Below are positions 1 to 10,836 of a DNA stretch of 64,000 bases, piece after piece. Positions within the stretch are counted from its first letter, which is position 1; every line of letters starts with the position of its first letter. The translations under genes and the position numbers were made by a program. Source of the stretch: Caulochytrium protostelioides. Lineage: Eukaryota > Chytridiomycota > Caulochytriomycetes > Caulochytriales > Caulochytriaceae. The stretch covers positions 55,646 through 119,645 of the forward strand of contig ML014161.1 of assembly GCA_003615045.1 (NCBI GenBank). Reading direction: 5' to 3'. The notes under the pieces were generated by a model, which ran no database searches, was not told the origin of the DNA, and worked only from the letters and a program-made list of their open reading frames with translations.

Positions 1-817
1 GGGGCGCGGGGCTCCGCACGGGCAAGACGACGGCAACAGCCGTTGAATGGAGAAGCAGCCGCGATGGCCAAGGCTTCCTGCGCCGCAGCCCAGCATGTCG
101 TCGCGCCGTGTCCTGCTGCCTTGTCCTGCCGCGGCGTCGCGACGGCAGGTCGGCACCAGGCGGCAGCAGCACGCGTGCCCTGCTCCGACCCGGCCGTAGG
201 CCCGCGCCTTTGGCGCGAGCGCGAGCCCCCGCCGCATCGGCCCACCGCGACTTTGTGGTACCGGGTCGCCGCATGCGGTGGCGGCGGGCATGCATGCCGC
301 GTGCGGGTCCACCTACGTCCGTGGTCGCCGAGGACGGCGGCCGGACTTGGGCCGTCGGCGGCGTCGGCGGCGTCGGCGCAGCATGGTGGCACGCTCCCGC
401 TTCGCCCGCCCGCCCTTGGCGATGGGTGGGGTAGGGACGGGGCGCGTCATTTGCACGGGGCACGTTTCATGGCCGCCTTCGCGCTTGGTTCTTTCCTGCT
501 ACTTGGGCACGGCATTGCTTTGCCGTGGAGAGGAAGGAGGTCATCGTGGGTGAGCGACAGCACTTGGAAGGGACAAGGCGCGGCTCTCCTCCAGCGGCAA
601 AGAAGCACGACCTCTGCAAAACCGCGGTATCTCAATGTGAGAGCGAGTCGTTCTCGGAGCGTCTTGTCTGGCTGGCCAGAGTTTTCCGTCGTCTCGGGGT
701 CCGACCGCCTCCGGAACCCTGGCTGGACGGCCATGCTTTGCCGCCCATCGATCCAATGCCGATTTATGGACACCGCTGGGGATGGTCCCCAGATAGAAGA
801 GGCACGCCCCTCTACTT

Positions 818-905
818 GTCGCCGTCATCGCCATCGCCACGGGCATCGCCATCGCCATCGCGGTTGCCATCGCGGTTGCCATCGCGGGTGCCATCGCCAC
901 CGCCA
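818..905. repeat. Imperfect CATCGC/GGTTGC simple repeat
   Basis: The sequence is built from repeated hexamer-like units (catcgc, cgttgc, gccatc) with occasional interruptions. It gives His/Arg- or Ser/Pro-rich translations in different frames. It is a low-complexity microsatellite-type tract inside a region with no recognised gene. Confidence 0.7.
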
Positions 906-3124
906 TCTCGATCGACGGCTGATCCTCGCATGTGCGACGTCCGAGGTGAGGCCACCGAAATGGTCTCCATGGGCGGGGCGACAGCCCTTCTGCGGAGCTG
1001 CCGAAACGTGGCATGGCGTGCCCGTTGCCCTCTCGCCGTGCCGCGCCATCGCCGACTTGTTGTCGGGCAGCCACGGCTGCCGAACGAACGCGATGGCGGT
1101 GCCGAAGCTTCGCCACCGAGCCTGCGTATGGCGATGGCGATGGCGACGGCCAACCCCTGAAGCATGTGTCATGGATGCCCGGCGAGGCCATCGGGCCCCC
1201 ACCCCCGCGTCCCGGCGACGGAGCCGAGCACCGGGGTGTCCACTGCATGAACCGAGGCCGCCGCACGTGGGTCGAGCGCGCGGTCCTTCGCCCTCGCCCT
1301 CGCCCTCGTAGGCCACCGCAACCATTGCATGCATTACGCGATCATCTCCGATTGCGGCAACGGAAACCAGCCCGTCGCGGCGTTGTTCAAATCAATTAGG
1401 AAGTGCGGCGCGATACTTCCGCCTTTTCTTTCTGTTGGGTTCAGCCGTGTCTGTTGCGCGCTCAGTGCCATGGACTTGGAGGCGGGCCTCCCGGCTTTTC
1501 CTTGGCTCAGCTCGCCGCTGGGCAAATGACGACGCCGATGCTGCCGCGCCATGCCGCCGCCCGCGGTTGCCCGGTACCACGCCGCTGCGGCTCCGAGTCG
1601 ATTTTCTCTTATTATGACATTTTCTTTGGGGGGCGGGCAAGCGGGCCGCGCCTGCGGCATGTGCCCTCTCGGTCTGGCCACCCGTTCCGTTCCTGTCGGT
1701 TGCGTGCGGCGGGTGCCGGGCGAGATGGAAGGCAGGTCGCACGCGCCTGTGATGAAGCGGGCAGCAACAAATGCCGTCATCTGCGCGAGCCTCCGCATCC
1801 CATTGCCGAGCGGGGACGGTGCGGGGGGACCTGCGTTTCCCGGCCGACGTCCGGCCTCCCACGTTCTTCCTGCCCGTCGCTCCACCTGCAGCGTGTCACG
1901 CTGCGACGCGGGGACCACGGAGCAGCCCGGCCGCCGCAGCCGCAACGACGGGTCCCCGGCATGCACGGCGCCGCGCGGCGCGCGAGGATGTGCCAAGCAC
2001 CAAGACAAAGACAGGGGGTGCGGGGACGAGGGCACCCCGCCGGCATCGCGCCGCCGCGGCCGCCGCGGCCGCCGCCACCGCCTGCCGCACACCATGGCAG
2101 GACGGGACTCGTCGGGCCGGCCATCGCCGTTCCGGTCGGAACGGCCTCCGGCGTTGGTGTCGGGACAGGGCGGTCTCGTGCCGTTCTCTTCTGGGGCTGC
2201 GGGCCCTCGCCGGCGGCGGGTATGAACACGGGTGCCATGCGCTGGGCGATGCCGGCGGCGGCCCGCGGCGGCGGCGGCCCGCGGCGGCTGCCCGCGGCGC
2301 CTGACGCGAAAGGTCCTGGCGGAGGTCGCCGGCGCATCGCGATGAGGCGCCGGGCCACCGCGTCGCCTCATTGTGACGCATCGCCCGCCGCTTGACGCGG
2401 CTTGACGGTGGCGGCGACGACGTGGCCTGCCGGACGAAGCACGCCGCCGGGTGGCGCGCGGCCGTCGCAGCGGCTCGGGCGGTGAAACGCATGCCGCGCG
2501 AGCATCGAGGGGGGTTTAAGTGACGGGGGCCAAGACGACCGGGACGGCCGGTGCGCTGGACCCGAGTGATCCGAGCCGAGCCGCGCCGCGCTGCGCGTCG
2601 ACCGGAAGTCAGGTCTTCATGAGCCCATCATACTCGTAGCATGGTCCTCCGTCATCTCGTCCACCTCACCCCACGTCGGCGACCCCCTTATCCTTGGACA
2701 TCGACATTCGACATCACTATTTGACATCGACGTCACTATCGGCTCGGCCCATTCCCCTTGATTCATGCTTGAGGGCTGCACTTCTCTTTTGCCTGTGTTT
2801 AGTCGATGAAACGTTGGATCACACTACCCTGTTTCTCCATTTTCTCCACGACACCCCTTCTTTGGCTTGTGATCCCTCTGGGATCTCGGCACTTCCTTTC
2901 TCTCTCAACCACGTGATCCGCCACCACGGCTCATTGGCCCCGAGTTACTCCTGCGCCGTGAGCGTCTTTCCTTCTTTTGCGGATCTGCCACGTGCATCCC
3001 CGACGCCTCGGTGTCCTGTCGCTTCGCTTCGATCGAAGCCCACTCGGTCGGACCCGCGTTCCCGCGTCGTAGACTCTTTCTGCGCATTCGAGAGTGACTT
3101 CGAGATTTGCCGATTGTTATTTTT

Positions 3125-3126
3125 AG
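3125..3126 (+). promoter_or_regulatory. Candidate 3' splice site in HOG1 5' leader
   Basis: A T-rich run ending in TTTTTAG lies 17 nt before the preferred HOG1 ATG. It looks like an acceptor of a 5'-untranslated intron. The donor is not identified, so this is an inference. If it is real, the ATG at 3107 would be removed and translation would begin at 3143. Confidence 0.35.
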
Positions 3127-3142
3127 GATCGGTTCGGCCAGG

Positions 3143-4456
3143 ATGACGGAGCAGACGGCTGCAGCGGCCGGCGCGGCCGCGCCGAACGGCACGGCGCACC
3201 ACGAGCCCCAGCCGCAAGTGGCTCCCGCGGCATCCGGCGTCGCGAACTCGGACGACCTCAAGCACCCGACCGCGCCGGACGTCGGTGAGTCCTCGGACGC
3301 CGAATTCCAGCGCTACTCGGTGTTCGGCACCATCTTCGAGGTGACGTCGCGCTACACGGACCTGCAGCCCGTGGGCATGGGCGCGTTCGGCCTGGTGTGC
3401 TCAGCCCGCGACCAGGTGACTGGCGGCAACGTCGCCGTCAAGAAGATCATGAAGCCGTGTAGCACCGCGGTGCTGGCCAAGCGCACTTTCCGCGAGCTGC
3501 GTCTGCTGAAGATGCTGCGCCACGACAACGTGATCAGCCTCAGCGACATCTTCATCTCGCCGCTTGAGGATATCTACTTTGTGACCGAGCTGCTCGGCAC
3601 GGACCTGCATCGCTTGCTGACGTCACGTCCGCTGGAAAAAGATTTCATCAAGTACTTCCTCTACCAGATCCTGCGCGGGCTCAAGTATGTCCACTCGGCG
3701 GGTATCGTCCACCGCGACCTGAAGCCGAGCAACATTCTCGTGAACGAGAACTGTGACATGAAGCTCTGCGACTTTGGGCTGGCGCGCGTTACCGATGCGG
3801 GCCAGATGACCGGCTACGTCAGCACGCGCTACTACCGCGCGCCCGAGATCATGTTGACATGGCAAAAGTATACCGAGGCCGTGGATATGTGGTCGGTCGG
3901 CTGCATCTTTGCCGAGATGCTCGAAGGCAAACCCCTGTTCCCCGGCAAGGACCACGTGCACCAGTTCTCCATTATCACCGAGCTGCTCGGTACCCCGCCG
4001 GACGATGTCATCCAGACCATCTGCTCCGAAAACACGCTGCGCTTCGTGCGCAACCTGCCGACGCGCGCGAAGATTCCGTTCGCGACGCGATTCGCCAATG
4101 TTGCCGCGGCGGACCCGCTCGCGACCGACTTGCTCGAGCGCATGCTCGTCTTCGACCCGAGGAAACGCATCAAGGCCGCCGAGGCCCTCGCCCACCCCTA
4201 CCTGGCCCCCTACCACGACCCGACCGACGAGCCCGAGGCCGCTGAGCCCTTCGACTGGAGTTTCACCGACCGCGAGCTGACCGCCGAGACGTGGAAGAGT
4301 ATGATCTACCGCGAAGTGATGGGTTTCCACAAGGGCGCCCAGGACGCCGCCGTTGCGGGCGTCCAGGACCCCGGCAGTGCCATCGACTTGAATGCCGCGG
4401 CTGCCCACGGGATCCCTGCCGCGGCCCCGGCATCGGCGACGACCGTCAACCCATGA
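3143..4456 (+). CDS. HOG1: Stress-activated MAP kinase, Hog1/p38 type
   Basis: Serine/threonine MAP kinase of the osmotic and oxidative stress (HOG) pathway, 437 aa from the chosen start. The protein kinase domain begins near residue 50 with a glycine loop (GMGAFG) and continues with the ATP-binding lysine K100 in VAVKK, the catalytic HRDLKPSN with D192, the DFG motif and the activation loop T223-G-Y225. TGY is the dual phosphorylation motif of the p38/Hog1 class, as opposed to TEY in ERK. Stretches such as [19 protein letters not shown] and the C-terminal [15 protein letters not shown] are near-invariant in fungal Hog1. An upstream in-frame ATG at 3107 adds 12 residues unlike any Hog1 N terminus, so I prefer 3143. 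The coding region is one uninterrupted exon. The gene is convergent with the p24 gene. The upstream MAPKK is not in this window. Confidence 0.95.
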   Translation: MTEQTAAAAGAAAPNGTAHHEPQPQVAPAASGVANSDDLKHPTAPDVGESSDAEFQRYSVFGTIFEVTSRYTDLQPVGMGAFGLVCSARDQVTGGNVAVKKIMKPCSTAVLAKRTFRELRLLKMLRHDNVISLSDIFISPLEDIYFVTELLGTDLHRLLTSRPLEKDFIKYFLYQILRGLKYVHSAGIVHRDLKPSNILVNENCDMKLCDFGLARVTDAGQMTGYVSTRYYRAPEIMLTWQKYTEAVDMWSVGCIFAEMLEGKPLFPGKDHVHQFSIITELLGTPPDDVIQTICSENTLRFVRNLPTRAKIPFATRFANVAAADPLATDLLERMLVFDPRKRIKAAEALAHPYLAPYHDPTDEPEAAEPFDWSFTDRELTAETWKSMIYREVMGFHKGAQDAAVAGVQDPGSAIDLNAAAAHGIPAAAPASATTVNP

Positions 4457-4993
4457 GCCGAGCCGACATCAACGCTTCCCAGACGGCCTCCCTGATCATC
4501 GCGTCGCTGTATGAGCGACAGTCGACCTGCGCTGCACGGCGAAGCCAGCAGCAGCCCGACGGGCTTGCTGACTGGCTTTTCGCGCTTGTTTCTCTGTCCG
4601 TTGCTTCCTCTTTTTTTGTATGTACAGCGCATGGTTGGCGCTTGATGAATGCTTAGTAAGGTTGGATTTGCTCGATGAACTTGCTCGCGAGCATGCCTCG
4701 TCCTGATGGCCATGCGATCTTGTCTCTCGAGAGCTCTGGATCGTCCGGAGAAAAAAGTCATCGCACGATCAACCATAAAAGCATCTTACTTCCATCGCAC
4801 GACAGATTCATGAGAGCCACGGTGGGTGTCCAACGCGATCCATAGTTCTTTGAGCGCAGCTCGGATGATGATGATGATGATGACGATGATTGCGGTTGTC
4901 ATTTTGCCCTCGTTTGAACAGCTTAATACATCCGATTCCTTTTTATTTTTTTACATATATACGTATTGCATGCTGGCAGAAAGAATCGGGGAT
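4457..4993. other. Convergent intergenic region
   Basis: This is the 3' flank shared by HOG1 and the p24 gene. It contains a short GATGAT repeat near 4866-4888 and a T/A-rich stretch near 4940-4970. No gene is seen. Confidence 0.6.
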
Positions 4994-5647
4994 TTAGACG
5001 AGCTTTTTAGCGACAAAGAAGCCGCGGAGCTGGCGGACCTGCCACGTGACGGCCGCCGCAAGTGCAAAGAACTGGAGCAGCGAGTACCAGACGACATGGC
5101 CGTTCACGCGCTCCGAGAGATTGCGGAAGTCGACCTCACGCTCGCGCAGGGTCTGCTGCTCCGTGCGTATCTGCGTCATTCGAGTCTGCAGGTTCGAGAT
5201 CTGGCGCACGACGGCGTCGATGGCCTCGCGCTTGCCGGCGGTGGGGTCGTGGCCGGCGTCGCCGAAGAGCAGATCGAAGTGGAGCCGGATCCGCGCGGGC
5301 GCGCCGTTGGGCCCCGGCCGCAGGCGCCCGCTGACCTGCAGACAGATCTCGTGGTCGCCGGCCGTGGTCGTCGTGAACGTGATGCGGCCCTGCGGCTCGC
5401 TGTGCTGCTCAATGATCGGCACGCGCGCCGGCACCGTCTCGACGCGCGCGCGGATGCCGATGTCGGTCGCTGGCACCCACGTCCAGTCGCTCTCGCGGAG
5501 CATCTCGGCCTGATGGCTCGCGATCACCGTCGTCTGCGCGGGCAGCTCCTCAAAGAAGCAGCGCTGCTGGTCCGCCTCGAGGTAGAAGTAGATCGCCTGA
5601 ACGCGAGCAGCCATTATCGCTACCAGCAGCAGCAGGGTCGGCAGCAT
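4994..5647 (-). CDS. p24/EMP24/TMED family cargo receptor
   Basis: Type I membrane protein of 217 aa of the p24 family, which cycles between ER and Golgi in COPII and COPI vesicles and helps to package GPI-anchored and other cargo. The chosen start gives a signal peptide (MLPTLLLLVAIMAARVQA), followed by a lumenal GOLD domain starting IYFYLEADQQRCFFEEL with the two conserved cysteines of the family (RCFFEE and HEICLQ). A heptad-like coiled coil (about residues 145-190) and one transmembrane helix follow. The short cytosolic tail contains FF and ends in KKLV, a dilysine COPI retrieval signal. Sixteen further in-frame residues upstream (start at 5695) would bury the signal peptide, so I prefer 5647. 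The features fit the Erp1/Erp5/TMED4/9 (alpha or gamma) branch, but I cannot assign the exact paralogue. Its link to GPI-anchored cargo overlaps functionally with CWH43 elsewhere in the window. Confidence 0.9.
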   Translation of the reverse strand: MLPTLLLLVAIMAARVQAIYFYLEADQQRCFFEELPAQTTVIASHQAEMLRESDWTWVPATDIGIRARVETVPARVPIIEQHSEPQGRITFTTTTAGDHEICLQVSGRLRPGPNGAPARIRLHFDLLFGDAGHDPTAGKREAIDAVVRQISNLQTRMTQIRTEQQTLREREVDFRNLSERVNGHVVWYSLLQFFALAAAVTWQVRQLRGFFVAKKLV

Positions 5648-6619
5648 GCTGCCGTGGCGGCCGCATGGCCGCACGCGCGGTGATGTCGGGGCCATTCAGA
5701 CGCGCGTGCTATCGCTGTCGCGTACCAAAAGTGACAGCAGGGGACGCGTAATGCAGATGCAGCACCCGAGCAAAGGGCCAACGATACGCCAAGCAAAAGC
5801 ACTCCGTTGTTCCGATAGTCTCATGAAACAACAAAAAGATGGCGGCTCCGGTAGGTCGGCTAACGGGGGTAGACGATCAAGAGACAAGACGTGCGCAGGG
5901 CAGTCGGACGCTTTGGGCCTGACAGAAGGGGCGACAGGCCGCCATGGCATCCATCAGCGCTCGCGATGCCGTCGTCGCGTGTCGCCACGTGGCGTCGGGC
6001 TGTGGCCACGCGGGGAGTATGCCGCGATCGCGCGCGTCGCAGCGGCTGGGAATGAAGGGAAGGCCCGCGCGGCGGGACGCGGGAGGCGGGCCCGAGCGGG
6101 TCATATGCATCGCGACGGTGGCGCTGGCGGTGGCGTTGGCGGGGCGCTGCCGTCGCTACCGCGCACCCGCCATGCCGCCGCGGTCTGGTGGGAGGCCGCG
6201 TCGGGGCTCTCGGCGAGACCGGCCGGCGGCCGCGCCAATGCCACCCAGGTCGCCGCGTCAGCGCACCGAAGCAATGTCCTTATCCAGCGCTGTTCTCGCT
6301 AATCGTTCGACCCCTTGTCGATCTGGCTATTTCTTGTGCTGAGTGGAAAGACCCTTTTGGAGTCCATCGTTGAGGCGATCACCGTCCCAGACGAGGCCCC
6401 TTCTCTGGAGGCGCAACGATGCACAACGACCTCAACGATGTCCGTCGGCACGTTCCGCCACACCCAAGCGGTATGCACGATCGTCAAGGCGTTGCCGCTA
6501 ACAGACGCCCGTCGCGCATGGGATGCGACATCGAGGCATACGGCGGAGCTGTACGTTGGACCGTGAGGGCCAGGATGATAGTCCCTGTTTCAGCCGCCCT
6601 TTCGTAGGTATGCGTTGAA
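5648..6619. other. Intergenic, no gene recognised
   Basis: GC-rich 5' flank of the p24 gene. Open frames exist on both strands, but none has a recognisable domain. No repeat of note is seen. Confidence 0.5.
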
Positions 6620-7155
6620 ATCTAAAACGTTTTCATAGGACACCGTTTCAGAACATTGTCAGGCAGCATGATTTCATGATTGCACATTACGGCATCACAC
6701 ATCCTTTGATGCAAAACACATGCTGTCAACGCGTGGCCGCCTAAACGTTGCCTATGAAATTCATTTGCTGACTCGCTGATATCGACGTGCGTCTTATGCT
6801 TCTTAGCGTTAAATGAACCACTTCGTCCCTTTGGGGTGTCAGCGCCATCGTATGGGCTCTCATCATGCTGATCTGCTTCTTTCAGGTCCCTCTGTGCCTC
6901 CGATGCTGCGTACTCGCATCGATATTCAACCCATGGCCCAGGCCCTCCGAGGTTGAAGAAAGTCTTTTTAAGCCCGTTCTTATTCGGCAGCCGTCGACAG
7001 TTAGGCACAGTTGCGTTGCGTCGCATTGGGTTGTATTGTATTGTGCCACCACGTGATGGATTGGATCGAATTGCATGGTATTGCATGGCATGCCACGATG
7101 GGTACGCCATGGTACTTGCTTCCGCTTGGCCCGCTTGCGATTGGCACCGCACCAC
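6620..7155 (-). other. AT-richer island with unassigned 178-codon open frame
   Basis: Base composition falls to near parity, in contrast with the GC-rich flanks. The minus strand has one open frame across the island (7155 to 6622). Its translation is not low-complexity and includes segments such as NAKKHKTHVDISESANEFHR, but I recognise no family. The island directly precedes a decayed Fanzor-like fragment on the plus strand. It may therefore be part of a mobile element, or simply a neutral AT-rich spacer. I would not call it a gene without expression or homology support. Confidence 0.3.
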
Positions 7156-7189
7156 GCTGTTCCGCCGTTACGCTGTTTTGTATCAGCGC

Positions 7190-7735
7190 GCTGCAGCGCG
7201 TCGCTAGCGCGCTAGCCAGAAGTTTGTCCCATGAGCGAAATCGCCGTCCCGACGGCTCAGGCGTACAGCGCGAGCGCCCAGCGTTTCCGCACTGCGCTGG
7301 TCGATGAGTTCCGGACGACTCAGGTGCATGCCGAGATGAATCATATCCTGACCAAGGTGCACATCCGGAACCCGACGGCCGTTCAGACGTCTCACGCGTC
7401 CCGGGCGGGCGTCCACCCGACCGAGCCGACGGCGGTCGACCGGGTCCGCACGACCCAGGTGGATGTCAACACGAATGGGTCCCAAGCAACGCCGGCGCAT
7501 GAGGACCGTGGTTCGAGATTTGCTGTGGTGTGAAGCCACCAACGGCGTTTGTGGACCGCGATCGCAATGCCGCGTTGACCATCCGACGCTGCTTGGCCTG
7601 ACCCGTCAGACCGATAGCGTTGTGTCGCAACCTCGGGCAAGCCCCCCTGCAGCCCAAGATCAGCAAGCTCATCCGACACTGAACCCAAATGCGCGCTGCA
7701 TCCGTGGGGGTCTCCTAGGGGGCACCATGGTGTGC
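7190..7735 (+). pseudogene. Decayed Fanzor/TnpB-like RNA-guided nuclease, C-terminal part (copy 1)
   Basis: In one frame from 7231 the translation runs VPTAQAYSASAQRF and then ALVDEFRTTQVHAE. The DEFRT block (Glu codon at 7306) matches the RuvC-II signature of Fanzor proteins, the eukaryotic TnpB relatives. Downstream, in the other two frames, come VVRDLLWCEA and then FVDRDRNAALTIRR, which correspond to the region before and at RuvC-III (NRDxNAAxNI). A stop codon, a further open stretch and a final KISKLIRH-stop at 7680-7682 follow. At least two frameshifts and one internal stop make it non-functional as it stands. The zinc-ribbon cysteines are largely gone. The same order of blocks appears in the copy at 36.8-38.1 kb. 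The family assignment is inference from motif order. A TnpB-like relative other than Fanzor is the main alternative. Confidence 0.6.
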
Positions 7736-9379
7736 GTGTTGGGTTGCGTTGGGTTGGGTGAGCCTTTTGTAAAAGGGATATATCGTCTCACCACTCGAAC
7801 GGCCGTGACCCTGGTGAAAGAGCAGCAGGTGACAGGCACGCGCGGCCGGCAGCTCGTGCACGCGCAACGCCTCGCGCCCTCACCATGCCCTCACGCCCGA
7901 GCCCACGATGGAGGGGAGATGGCGGCGGCGGTGTCGTGAAGCTGCGACCGCCGCCCTTCTCATGCCGCCGCCGCCTACCGTCGCCTGCCGGTGCCGCCGC
8001 CGCCGCCGCCGCCGCCGCCGCTCCCATGGCGGTGCAATATAGAAGAGGAGGGAACGATCGGCGAGGTCGACGTGCAAATAAGCCAAGACGCCTCCTGCCT
8101 CTCCGCCGGCTCGCGCTCCCCTCGCTCCGGCCAGCCCGTCGAGTTCCCGCCACCCCTGGGCATGCGTGTTCGGCGAGAATAAAAAACAACAACAACAACG
8201 TGAACCATATCAACCCGCTGCGGGGGCGACCGGCGCGCATGGGCGGGAGACGGACCGGATGCACGGCCCCCTTCCCCGCTCTCGGGGGCCTCTCACAGAG
8301 GAGACGGCAGCCGCAGGAGATCGGCAGGTCGGCAGGCCCTCGCTGGGACACAAGACGGTGACCGCAACAACACGTGGCCAGACCTCCTACGAACAAGGCG
8401 CGACGGCGTGACCACCCCAGACCAAGATCCTGTGGGTTGCTCGGCGTGCTGACCGACTCGTTGCTGTCCAATCCGCTGTTTATTTTTTCACACCTCATTT
8501 CGTTCATTGCCGCTTGTAAGAGACGAGCGGCCGAGTCGAGGAGACGAGTATACGAGGATCACGGCGAGGCGGCGACGGCATCCCATGGCCTGTTCTGACG
8601 TACAGCATCTCGAGTCATATCATACATCGTGTCAGCAGCCGTCTGCTGTGCTTGTCGCCGCCCCGATCCGTGCGACTAGACGCTTTGCTAGGACGGCGTG
8701 GCGGGCTCTCTCAGCTCCTAGCGCGCGAACCTTGCTCCACTCGCCCGCCCCGGTTTGCCCCAGTTTATTACCCATATCGGGCCGCCTCATACCGTTCCGC
8801 CACCGCGACGCCCACAGCACCTCGGCAAGCACCCTATGCCTCGGAGTCCCGCGTGCTCTCCCGCCATCCTCTCTCGTCGACACCGGCCTAAGAGGCTTGT
8901 CGGCGTTGCAATTCGCTGTGCTCGGCAACGACCACCCGTCGCTGCGGAAGAGCGCTACCATTTCCGTCTCGCCATCCTCGCCCACTGTCTGCCACGCCCC
9001 CTCCCCGGACCCCGTCGGCTTAGCGCTTCGAGGCCTTATTTTTCTCTTTTCGGCCTGTTTGTGACATTGCCCCTGCCCGCGTCTTGCGGCTGAGCGACAT
9101 CGGAGTCAAGCGGTGCCAAAGGGGCCGAGAGCTCGCGCGCAGTCTCCGTGGCGCAATCGCCGCGTTTCCCGACCGCTGCCCAGGGCAGCCCCCGTGGCCA
9201 CGCATCCTCCTCCTGGCGGCCTTCCCCGTGGCCGACGGACCCGCCTCCACCCTCACCCTCGATCGCGCGCCTTCCGTACCCTGAAGCCTGCGGCGTCGGC
9301 ATCACAGCGGCCGATTTTTTTCCAAGGTTTCTCCCGTCCCCTCTCCTCCCCCTGTCCGCCGCGGCGACCGCCATACATC
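7736..9379. other. Intergenic region and GPA 5' leader
   Basis: There is a GCC/GCT trinucleotide run near 7990-8025. A pyrimidine-rich stretch near 9300-9365 forms the probable 5' leader of the G-alpha gene. No coding gene is recognised. The large minus-strand frame at 7788-8507 translates to Arg/Ala-rich sequence created by the trinucleotide run. Confidence 0.5.
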
Positions 9380-10444
9380 ATGGGCTGTGCTCAAAGCGCC
9401 GAGGATAACGAGGGCGCGATCCGCTCGTCGGCGATCGACAAGCTCCTGGAGGAAGATGTAATCAAGGCGCGCACCGAGTACAAAATCCTGCTGCTGGGTG
9501 CAGGCGAGTCGGGCAAATCGACGATTGTCAAGCAGATGAAGATCATCCATGCCGGCGGGTTCTCCAAAGAAGAGCTTGCTTCCTACCAGATGATCATCTA
9601 CAAAAATGTCATTGACTCGATCCAGGCCATTATCGAGGCTGCCTCGGTGCTCAATATTGCATTTCAAAACCCTGAGTCGGCCGAGCTATGCTCCTTCATT
9701 ATGTCTATACAAGGCGACATCGATGCCGCCATCGTTCTGGAGCACGGCGTGTCCGAGAAGATTGCGCAGTTGTGGCAGGACCCGGCGTGCCAGACCATTA
9801 TCAATGGCAAGCATCCCCAGGTCTATTTCATTGACTCGACGGCCTACTTCCTCGACAGCCTGAGCCGGATCGCGGCCCCCGACTACATCCCATCGGAACA
9901 AGATGTGCTGCGCTCACGAACAAAGACAACGGGTATCACGGAGACGCGGTTCTCCATGGAATCCTTGCAGATCCACATGTTCGATGTGGGTGGGCAGCGA
10001 TCTGAGCGAAGAAAGTGGATCCATTGCTTCGAAAACGTCACGTCCATCATCTTCTGCGTGGCCTTGTCGGAGTACGATCAGACCCTGCTGGAAGAGTCCT
10101 CACAGAACCGCATGGCTGAGTCGCTGGACCTCTTTGAGTCGATCGTGAATAGTCGGTGGTTCTTGCGGACGTCGATTATTCTGTTCCTCAATAAGATCGA
10201 CATCTTCACCGAGAAGCTGAAAACCGTTCCCCTCGCCGACTTTTTCCCCGAGTACACCGGCGGCAACGACGTCAACAAGGCAGCCAAGTTCATTCTGTGG
10301 CGCTTCTCGCATGCGAACCGCGCACGCCTGAACGTCTACCCCCATCTTACGCAGGCCACTGACACGGCAAACATCCGGCTGGTGTTCGGCGCGGTCAAGG
10401 TGACAATTCTGAAGAACGCGCTGACCGATACTGGCATGATCTAA
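9380..10444 (+). CDS. Heterotrimeric G protein alpha subunit
   Basis: GTP-binding alpha subunit that couples seven-transmembrane receptors to effectors at the plasma membrane, 354 aa, the usual size. The N terminus MGCAQS carries the myristoylation glycine and the palmitoylation cysteine. The G1 loop GAGESGKST is at residues 40-48, the switch I arginine lies in LRSRTKTTGI, switch II is DVGGQRSERRKW (from D202), G4 is NKID and G5 is TQATDTANI. The coding region is uninterrupted. The frame is open upstream of the chosen ATG for 89 more codons, but MGC is the diagnostic start. The C terminus ends in TGMI and lacks the cysteine four residues from the end that pertussis toxin modifies in Gi/o. I cannot assign the fungal GPA subgroup (1, 2 or 3) with certainty. 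Confidence 0.95.
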   Translation: MGCAQSAEDNEGAIRSSAIDKLLEEDVIKARTEYKILLLGAGESGKSTIVKQMKIIHAGGFSKEELASYQMIIYKNVIDSIQAIIEAASVLNIAFQNPESAELCSFIMSIQGDIDAAIVLEHGVSEKIAQLWQDPACQTIINGKHPQVYFIDSTAYFLDSLSRIAAPDYIPSEQDVLRSRTKTTGITETRFSMESLQIHMFDVGGQRSERRKWIHCFENVTSIIFCVALSEYDQTLLEESSQNRMAESLDLFESIVNSRWFLRTSIILFLNKIDIFTEKLKTVPLADFFPEYTGGNDVNKAAKFILWRFSHANRARLNVYPHLTQATDTANIRLVFGAVKVTILKNALTDTGMI

Positions 10445-10449
10445 ATAAA
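10444..10449 (+). terminator. AATAAA polyadenylation signal overlapping the GPA stop
   Basis: The canonical AATAAA hexamer begins on the last base of the TAA stop codon of the G-alpha gene. If used, it implies a very short 3' untranslated region. Confidence 0.45.
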
Positions 10450-10836
10450 GCAACTAACGCGCGCCCACCTCTATGATCTCTCTGATCCGCTTCACAAGTA
10501 AGCGGTATACTTTATTCTTTTGTGTGTTTCCCTTAAGCAGTAAGCACCGCGTCCAACAAAAAAAGGAGAAAGAGATCTTCACCGGCGTCGCCGGAGGGGA
10601 GCGTGATCGACGCTATCGATGCCAGCGTTGTTGACCAACTCCCCGCGCGAGACAACGACGTTCGCGACGTCAACAGTCGTAATCCACTATAACATTAATG
10701 ATAATTTAAATGGGCGCTACTTTGTTTCGACCAGCACCTGACCAGTCCTCCGTCGCAGGAGCCGCCGCCGCCGCCGCAGCAGCAGCAGCAGCAACAAAAA
10801 TCAGGTCATTTCAGATGGCAAGAACACGGGTTGTGT
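10445..10836. other. Convergent intergenic region
   Basis: This is the 3' flank shared by the G-alpha and MNS1 genes. It is AT-richer near 10680-10710 and has GCC/GCA repeats near 10757-10795. No gene is seen. Confidence 0.6.

Larger units (their letters stand above)
1..3142. other. Intergenic/unassigned, no gene recognised
   Basis: This stretch is very GC-rich up to about 2520. Long open frames occur on both strands there, but their translations are Arg/Pro/Ala/Gly-rich, have no recognisable domain and overlap one another, which is what high GC alone produces. From about 2640 to 3142 the composition becomes pyrimidine-rich and less GC-rich, and this part probably holds the promoter and 5' leader of the HOG1 gene that follows. 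A gene in small exons cannot be excluded. Confidence 0.6.

Noticed and set aside
43-2492. Several 200-420 codon open frames on both strands
   Set aside because: Mutually overlapping, Arg/Pro/Ala/Gly-rich, no domains; expected from very high GC and the simple repeat near 820-905.
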